Shown in pieces: positions 58,188 to 64,000 of a DNA stretch of 64,000 bases. The translations under genes were made by a program, and so were the position numbers. The notes under the pieces were generated by a model. That model saw nothing but the letters and a program-made list of their open reading frames with translations, had not been told where the DNA came from and ran no database searches. The stretch's first letter is position 1. Each line of letters starts with the position of its first letter. Source of the DNA: Azolla caroliniana (taxonomy: Eukaryota; Polypodiophyta); assembly GCA_043228905.1 (NCBI GenBank), contig JBHGNT010000021.1:12958001-13022000 (forward strand), written 5' to 3'.

Positions 58188-58849
58188 TGTTGGGATTACG
58201 GTCCCTCCGGATGGGATGGTCGGATGTCCGGGAATCTGGAATGAAGACCCGGTTCCGGAGCCGGATGATGAAGACCCGGTTCCGGATCCGGATGATGAAG
58301 ACCCCGGCTATGGAGCCGGATGATGAAGACCCCGGCTACGGAGCCGGATGACGAATGTACCCGGAGAGAGATCCGGATGCGGGGACATATTTGTGAATAT
58401 GTTTTCCAAGAGCCCTTTGAGGCTATATTTGTAAATAGTCCGAAAGTCATATGTGTATAAATATGACTTAGGGCAAACTGTTTAGTGCCGCTGGCTGTAT
58501 GTAGTTGCCTATTGTGTATTGCCACTCTTATGTGTGTGCAAGAGTGAAGAGAGCAGCCGAGAGAGGGAGAGAGTGAGAGAGAGACGAAGAGGTCGTTGCC
58601 TCTGTGTATCACCGCCGCCTGTGGCGAAGACAGTGAGCTCAAGGTTGTTGCCTTGTAGCTTCACCATTGTACATCTCTGTTTATAGTGATAGTTGGAGTC
58701 TGAGGACTCCCGTGGTTTTTCCCATTTAGGGCTTTCCACGTAAAACATCCTGTGTACTCTTCTCTCTATTGTCTTCGTGCATTTTGTATTTCCTGTTTTC
58801 TGTGAGTTGATCCTATTCCTCGGTTGTGGCCGAGCACTGTTTTCTATCA
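58188..58849 (+). repeat. 3' LTR of copia-2
   Basis: A 662-bp LTR matching the 5' LTR, but with one more 28-bp unit (GATGAAGACCCCGGCTATGG...) in the minisatellite and one clear substitution near its start (CTGATGGG against CGGATGGG). Confidence 0.96.
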
Positions 58850-59000
58850 CTAGTATCTTCACATAAACCGAATTGCTCCTAAGTATGTACAAGTTATTAA
58901 ATAGCGTGCCCACATGTAAGGGCCAATTCTTGCGCATATTTCCCTGATCCCTCCTAGGGGCGGTTTTCTCCATGACAACGTGCAGTTTGGTGGGGGCGGA

Positions 59001-59385
59001 TGTTGTGAAGATTCCGGGCCATGGTGAGAAACTGGGGAATATTGGAAGAATCAGCGGGGTGGAGCACGTGCACTCACCCTTGTAAAAACGTGTGAACAAT
59101 AGGGGTGCCTTTATGGCGCCGAGTAGGAGTTAATTTGGGACAGAGAATCCCATGTAAGTCAGGATTTATCCCACATAGTCACGCGATCCTCACCTTGCTC
59201 TATAAAAGGGAGGGCACGCCCTTGTAAAAGGGTTCCCCTTCGTGGGTTCCATTTTGGTGTTAATAATCTTCTGTGTATAATGTCGATTTTTGTCTTCTCT
59301 TCATCTTGGGGTGTGTTGTCTCTATTCTCTGTTAGGGTTTCGGTGTCATTTGGGTGCGTTCGTTGGCGGTGTGGTTGTTGTCTGG
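59001..59385 (+). repeat. 3' LTR of element A, truncated
   Basis: It begins TGTTGTGAAGATTCCGG after a purine tract and matches 49493-49875 with scattered substitutions. It contains TCTATAAAAGGGAGGG. It breaks off in GGCGGTGTGGT where gypsy C begins. Confidence 0.88.
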
Positions 59386-59831
59386 CGGAATAGTAACCGA
59401 CGGACAAGAGCGCAAAAATATAGAATATAGTAATATTGTAACACATGTAAACGGTTCATGCGGGAAGCGTGAACGGTAAAAGACCCCCTGCGTATATAAA
59501 GGACAGAAATCCTCTGATAGAGGTAGCGTGTATATTTTGGTGCATAGAGCGTAGCTTAATAGAGTTGTATCTTCTTTGATATCTTGTGCATATTTGTGGT
59601 TAATCTACTATGTGTCTGTGATTCTTGGTTGCGTATTGTAAGCGTAAGTGTGAGTGGTGTGACGAGTACGCTGCCTAGGGAGTTCGGTTGTAGCCATTTC
59701 TCTTATATGCGACTAGGATATAGAGAGGTATCCCATTACGCTTAACGGCACAACGGTACCATTCAGAGCTACGCAGTCACCTTGAGGTCTAGGTTGAAGG
59801 GCTGACTGAAGACCGTGTTCCTAACCGGTAA
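59379..59831 (+). repeat. Probable 5' LTR of gypsy C
   Basis: It is bounded by TG at 59379 and CA at 59831, with a TATA-like GTATATAAAGGAC near 59491. The start could instead be at 59376 (TGTTGTC). The partner LTR is not in the window, so the ends are inferred from termini and primer site only. Confidence 0.6.
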
Positions 59832-60121
59832 CACTTTTGGCACGCCTGGTGATCTGTGTCTTCTCATAGACGAACAACGACGAATGGATGTTTAGCCATA
59901 GACACCCTAGAGAACCAACATGACAAGGCCGACCAATCACAAGGTCCATCACACGCCAGGCAGAGGAACGCGCACGGCAAAAGCCTCGCCTTAGTGACCT
60001 CAGTGATACCTGCCGGGACCACAAAGACGATTTCTCGCTCCCTAAATACCTCGGCGACACGCAGGAAGCATGTTCACCACAAAAGCACTGTGGTCTTTCC
60101 CGGCCCGCTGTAGCATCCAAC

Positions 60122-60697
60122 ATGGCCTTTTCTTATCCTTGCTTCAACGATGAAACCGACGCCGTAACCCACATTCGACTGTTCCTAAATGTCTGGAATG
60201 CAAACCGCATGGCGCAGAGCCTTTCTGAAGTAGTAGCGCACCAGTCCAAAATGAAGGAGTTCGGATCAACCTTGGATGGGAGAGCGGCATTTTGGCATTC
60301 GCAGATGGATTTGGCAGCAATCATGACCTTCAACCAGCTGCAGTCAGCCTTTCTGCGGTTTTTTCATCGAAGGGTGCCGCAACGCGAAATCATCGGGCAG
60401 TTTTACACAATTAAACAATTGCCGGCCGACACAGTAGTGGATTTCAGTTCATGCTTCCAAAACCTACGACGGAAATTAGAACGGGGCTCGACGGAGGACG
60501 AGGCTCGGGAGACATTTCTAGCAACATTACGACGACCCATATGGATAACGCTCAACAACAATAGTGTGAAAGGGGAAACAACCGATATGGTCATAGAACG
60601 AGCGCTACAGCTCAAGCTGGACGAAGAAGAGGAAAGGTTTTCCATGTCCTCATTACGACAAGCGTTACCTCAGGAAGAGGAACGACATTTTCGCTAG
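60122..60697 (+). pseudogene. Gypsy C gag
   Basis: 191 codons hold a retrotransposon gag (capsid) domain: FGSTLDGRAAFWHSQMD, LQSAFLRFFHRRVPQREIIG, QLPADTVVDFSSCFQNLRRK and ARETFLATLRRPI. The TAG at 60695 ends it. The next 90 bp, in a changed frame, resemble a zinc knuckle (CPIC, SKAHTVEQCEYN), so the original gag was longer. Confidence 0.85.
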
Positions 60698-60719
60698 GCG
60701 ATCCAGTGCACGATTAGCT

Positions 60720-61308
60720 TAAATTCGGGGCATTCCGCAGTTGAATGCAACATGCGAATCCTCTGCCCAATCTGTTAGTCGAAAGCTCACACAGTTGAGC
60801 AGTGCGAGTACAATATGTTGAACAGATCCACACCCACAGTACGTGGAAACACAACGTCCCCCTCGCCGTAACGAGCAAAGGCGGCAAGAAGAACGACCCC
60901 GGTATATGGAGCGGAATCCACGCGACGACCGGCACTACTGGAATCACCGGAATAACAATGATTCCGAGGAAGACGAGCTGGAGGATGAAGAATACCATGG
61001 CAACCACAGAAATACGAAAGGGGGCCGACGCTATGAGAATTACCATCCAACGAACAAATGTGGCAACTTCAATGGGCCTCACGGAAAACATCGTTAGTAT
61101 CGGGACCAACGGCGGTACGACGAAAGTTTGGATGATGACCGGCACCAGGAACCGTGCCTGGACCAACAACAACCACCGCGTATGCTCTGACGAACGAACC
61201 AGGACCGGGAAGAGCAGGGCAAATACGGAACGCATGCGGAAGGAGTCCGCAAACACGGTGGAGCCATTGGAGGAAGATTGAATATCTCCGTATCCCATAT
61301 GGCAAGCA
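60720..61308 (+). pseudogene. Gypsy C gag-protease linker, frameshifted
   Basis: There is no single long frame. Overlapping frames encode Arg/Asn/Glu-rich stretches (ERNPRDDRHYWNHRNNNDSE) typical of the region between the knuckle and protease. It is assigned by position. Confidence 0.55.
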
Positions 61309-62058
61309 TTGGCAGGCTGTGGGATAACGCCAACCATGGAGAAGCTACTTCAACTAGTCCCACGGTTCTGCCAGACCGTGGAGGATCGGATAATGGGTAG
61401 ACTTGGGGTAGGCATCTCCGCGAATTTTACGGACATCAGTGCCGAACCAACAGTGGTGGATCACCACAATCCGGCTTTTAAGTTGATACTACACGTTCAG
61501 GAAATCCCAGGATGCGTAATCGACGACGGCTCGGGCGTTAATGTAATTAGCGTGAAGACATGCGAACAATTGGGAATTTCAGAATGGGAAGCTTGCCCGT
61601 TTTGGCTTTGCATGGCGGATACCCGCTCAGTACGGCCATTGGGTTTGATACGCAAGATAGGCATTATCGTGGGAGGACATTGCTTTGACATCTCGACGGT
61701 CGTCCTCGCCCTTGACGCCCTAGGAGTGTATCATATGGTTCTAGGCAGACCATGGCTTCGTTCAACGAATATCAAGCAGAGTTGGCAACATAAGTGTATC
61801 AGCTTTCGATGCGGACGCACCAAGGTTCGCGTACCAACAAAAGAAATGGCAGCACAACCCAAGGGCATAACACCATTGTACGCGGAGGATATAAATATGC
61901 TGGTTGGGATGGATGATATAAAATTAGAGGTATACCTAGACGAACACCCCCGGATCATCCCGCTATTCGAAATCGACGTCATCGAAACCGCGACAGAGTA
62001 TGCCATGCCTGCTATGCTCCACGACGAGGCTTACGAACCAAACCTGGAGTCAATATAA
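61309..62058 (+). pseudogene. Gypsy C aspartic protease region
   Basis: A 249-codon open frame has the retroviral-type aspartic protease signature CVIDDGSGVNVISVKTCEQL, where most relatives read DGGSGVN, and the downstream VYHMVLGRPWLRSTNI. The catalytic Asp is kept but the residue after it is changed. The frame ends at TAA 62056, and the reverse transcriptase part begins after further stops. Confidence 0.85.
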
Positions 62059-63200
62059 GAACTAAACAGAGCACGAGCAGCGTTCGAGAGGGAAATGGAA
62101 ATTTCACGACGGGTCACTGCCTCAGCCCTGGAAGAAGTAAACGTGGGTACGACGTCAGAACCCCGATTCCTCTCCATCGCAAAAGAATTACTGCCGGATC
62201 AGGGAGACGTGATGATAGCACTACTCAGGAACTATAAAGATGTGTTCGCCTAGTCCCATAAGGACATGAAGGGGCTAGATCTGAAGTTCTATGAACATAA
62301 GATCAATTTAGCGACCGATGCAAAACTGGTTCAGCAGCGTCGATACCGCATGAACCCAAACTACGTGGCTCGTGTAAAAGAAGAAATTGACAAACTCCTT
62401 AAGGTTGGATTCATACGACCAGTCAAACAAGCTACATGATTAAGCCCGATAGTAGTCGTACCAAAGAAAAATAGCAAAATCCGTGTATGCGTGGACTACC
62501 GGAAAATGAACGCCGTAACCATTACTGACGCATTCCCTTTACCGTTCACCAATAGCGTACTGGATGCCGTCGCAGGGCATGACATGTACAACTTTTTAGA
62601 TGGCTTCAGTGGGTACAATCAAGTACGCATGCACCCCGACCAAGAGAAGACGGCGTTTGTCACGGACTGGGGAGTCTATGTCGCAATCATCATGATGTTC
62701 GGGCTAAAGACGACGCTAACTACATTTCAACGGACAATCACGGAGATTTTTGGGGAATATATTCCGGCCTTCATGCAAGTTTTTTTAGACGATTTTGCAG
62801 TATATGGGACAACAATCGACCATTTTACGCATCTGCAACTTTGCCTGGAGCGTTGCTGAACCACACGCTTAAGCTTGAATCTCGCCAAATGCGCCTTCGG
62901 CGTTACCAGCGGGGCTCTCCTTGGCCACATCGTCAGTAAGGAAGGGACAACGGTCGATCCGAATAAAATCTTCGTGATTACTCATGCGAAAAGACCGACA
63001 AACGCGAAAGCACTCAACCAGTTTTTGGGACAAATACGATGGCATAGTCGGATGATACGCTACTTGGCGAACTTCGCCACGCCGTTACATGCCGCCGTTC
63101 ATCGGACTCCTTTCAAATGGACAACAACGGAAAAGAAGGCATATGATGCGCTAAAGGTAATGCTAACACAGGCACCCGTCGTACAACCACCAGTTTGAGC
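62059..63200 (+). pseudogene. Gypsy C reverse transcriptase
   Basis: From about 62270 the frame reads YEHKINLATDAKLVQQRRYR, SPIVVVPKKNSKIRVCVDYR, FLDGFSGYNQVRMHPDQEKT, then the catalytic FLDDF (62785-62799), LNLAKCAFGVTSGALLGHIV and LNQFLGQIRWHSRMIRYL. Stops: TAG 62251 and TGA 62437 sit where relatives have Trp; others are TGA 62857 and TGA 63196. Confidence 0.92.
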
Positions 63201-63615
63201 GAAGCCATTCCACGTGTTCGTAGATGCCTCAGATATAGCAATAGGTAATGTGCTAATGCAGCTCACGGAGCCGAATTGGTACCGGCCAGTGTACTATGAT
63301 AGTCAGAAACTATTAACAGCGGAGCGTAACTATTCCACAACGGAACGTGAGGCATTGGGGATGATATACAACATCAATAAGTTTCGGCATTATCTACTAG
63401 GGTGGAAATTCACATTTCACGTGGATCATTCGGCATTGTTATATTTGGTAGGGAAACAAGCGCTGACAGGGAAATTGGCTAGATGGATGCTGTTGCTTCA
63501 GGAATTCAACTTTGTAATTCTGGATCGGTGGCTGATGGAAATGACCTACTTCTTGACCACGGGGTTACCGCCACCCCAATTACGGATGGACGAGAAAAAA
63601 CGGCTAGCCGTATGA
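63201..63615 (+). pseudogene. Gypsy C RNase H
   Basis: The frame continues with HVFVDASDIAIGNVLMQ, RPVYYDSQKLLTAERNYST, TEREALGMIYNINKFRHYLL, FHVDHSALLYL and KLARWMLLLQEFNF, the gypsy RNase H signature series with its acidic residues in place. TGA at 63613 ends it. Confidence 0.92.
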
Positions 63616-64000
63616 AGTTGAAATTTTTGTTTAGTAGAAGACATACTATACCACAAGGGCAGTGACGACATCTGGAGGCGCGGAATACGACAAGATGAGA
63701 AGGCCGCGGTTCTACGCGAAGCCCACTATGGTACGGTGGGAGGATATTACGCGGGTGATGTTATGGCCCGGAAAATTTGGCAAGCAGGACTTTGGTGGCC
63801 GATGACGCAAAAGGACGCGTATGCATATTGCAAACAGTGTGATTTATGCCAATGACTGGGCCAGCCCACGGAAGTCACAAGAATGCCACATCAACCAGTG
63901 TTGCCACTAGATCCTTTCCAAAAGTGGGGGTTAGATTTCGTGGGACCCTTTACCCCGGTGGCCACTCGAACAGGTAATAGGTACATCCTGGTGGCTACAG
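63616..64000 (+). pseudogene. Gypsy C integrase, N-terminal part
   Basis: Frames spell the H2C2 zinc-binding segment (AHYGTVGGYYAGDVMARKIW, WWPMTQKDAYAYCKQCDLCQ). A TGA at 63853 replaces the usual Arg, and the start of the catalytic core follows (WGLDFVGPFTPV). The window ends inside integrase. Confidence 0.9.

Larger units (their letters stand above)
53439..58849 (+). mobile_element. Full-length young Ty1/copia retrotransposon (copia-2)
   Basis: A 5.4-kb element with 5' LTR (53439-54072), primer site TGGTATCAGAGC (54076-54087), gag-pol (54104-58177), purine tract GAAGGGGGAG (58176-58185) and 3' LTR (58188-58849). The duplication CTAGT lies at 53434-53438 and 58850-58854. The LTRs are almost identical apart from one 28-bp repeat unit and a rare base change, so insertion was recent. 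It lies in the LTR of fragment B. Two nonsense codons prevent translation of an intact polyprotein from this copy. Confidence 0.97.
49493..59385 (+). mobile_element. Long-LTR element A, apparently non-coding
   Basis: The 5' LTR is 49493-50595 (TGTCG...CGACA) and is followed 4 bp later by a candidate primer site, TGGTGAACCCGACGTG. The 3' LTR starts at 59001 after the purine tract GGTGGGGGCGGA and is cut at about 59385 by gypsy C. The interior of A (50600-52440) is GC-rich, has no gag or pol I can read and consists of degenerate repeats. A later insert (B plus copia-2) fills most of the span. LTR divergence is visible, so A is old. Confidence 0.8.
59379..64000 (+). mobile_element. Ty3/gypsy retrotransposon C, runs off the right edge
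   Basis: The LTR starts about 59379 (TGTCTGGCGG) and probably ends near 59831 (GGTAACA), followed by a candidate primer site, TGGCACGCC. Gag, a basic linker with a knuckle-like cluster, protease, reverse transcriptase, RNase H and integrase follow in gypsy order. Many stops and shifts make it inactive. It inserted into the 3' LTR of element A. The 3' LTR lies outside the window. Confidence 0.9.

Overview
The window is nuclear DNA from a flowering plant. The evidence is spliced genes with plant-type introns, plant Ty1/copia and Ty3/gypsy LTR retrotransposons, hAT transposons with 8-bp target duplications, a plant Dicer-like 3 type pseudogene and a plant-clade cationic amino acid transporter. 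I cannot name the species. Only three host genes look intact: U2AF35, the small subunit of the U2 snRNP auxiliary factor (14407-16969, +, 5 exons, 313 aa); an unrecognised four-helix membrane protein (20330-21811, +, 2 exons, 268 aa); and a CAT2/3/4-type cationic amino acid transporter (38948-29824, -, 14 exons, 617 aa). Each exon chain was joined by hand at splice sites and gives one uninterrupted frame.

Layout. 0-4.1 kb: a decayed antisense coding remnant, then a 5'-truncated copia element that carries a solo-LTR-like insertion. 4.4-7.8 kb: an intron-poor Dicer-like 3 pseudogene, interrupted by a hAT-type non-autonomous element that itself holds a solo LTR with a perfect 5-bp duplication. 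8.5-11.8 kb: a patchwork of intron-containing MED17 fragments joined to a partial copy of the CAT gene, both on the minus strand. 12.6-13.3 kb: a gypsy reverse transcriptase relic. 13.3-21.8 kb: U2AF35 and the membrane protein gene. 24.6-27.3 kb: a dead hAT element with terminal repeats and a near-perfect 8-bp duplication. 29.8-38.9 kb: the CAT gene, with an antisense copia fragment and tandem repeats in its introns. 39-45 kb: repeats and a LINE-type ORF1 relic.

45-64 kb is a nested LTR-retrotransposon cluster with much higher GC. An old copia (copia-1) is cut by a long-LTR element (A) that shows no coding capacity and has degenerate internal tandem repeats. A contains an inverted related fragment (B). 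B's LTR is split by a young full-length copia (copia-2) with nearly identical LTRs and a CTAGT duplication. A gypsy element (C) interrupts the 3' LTR of A and runs off the right edge.

The three genes do not form a pathway: one acts in pre-mRNA splicing, one in amino acid transport at a membrane (probably the tonoplast), and one is unknown. I found no convincing undescribed biological system. The most informative signals are structural: nested insertions that can be ordered in time, a mosaic of captured gene fragments, a 36-bp perfect intronic foldback, a GC-AG intron inside a splicing-factor gene, and transition-type nonsense decay of the transposons.
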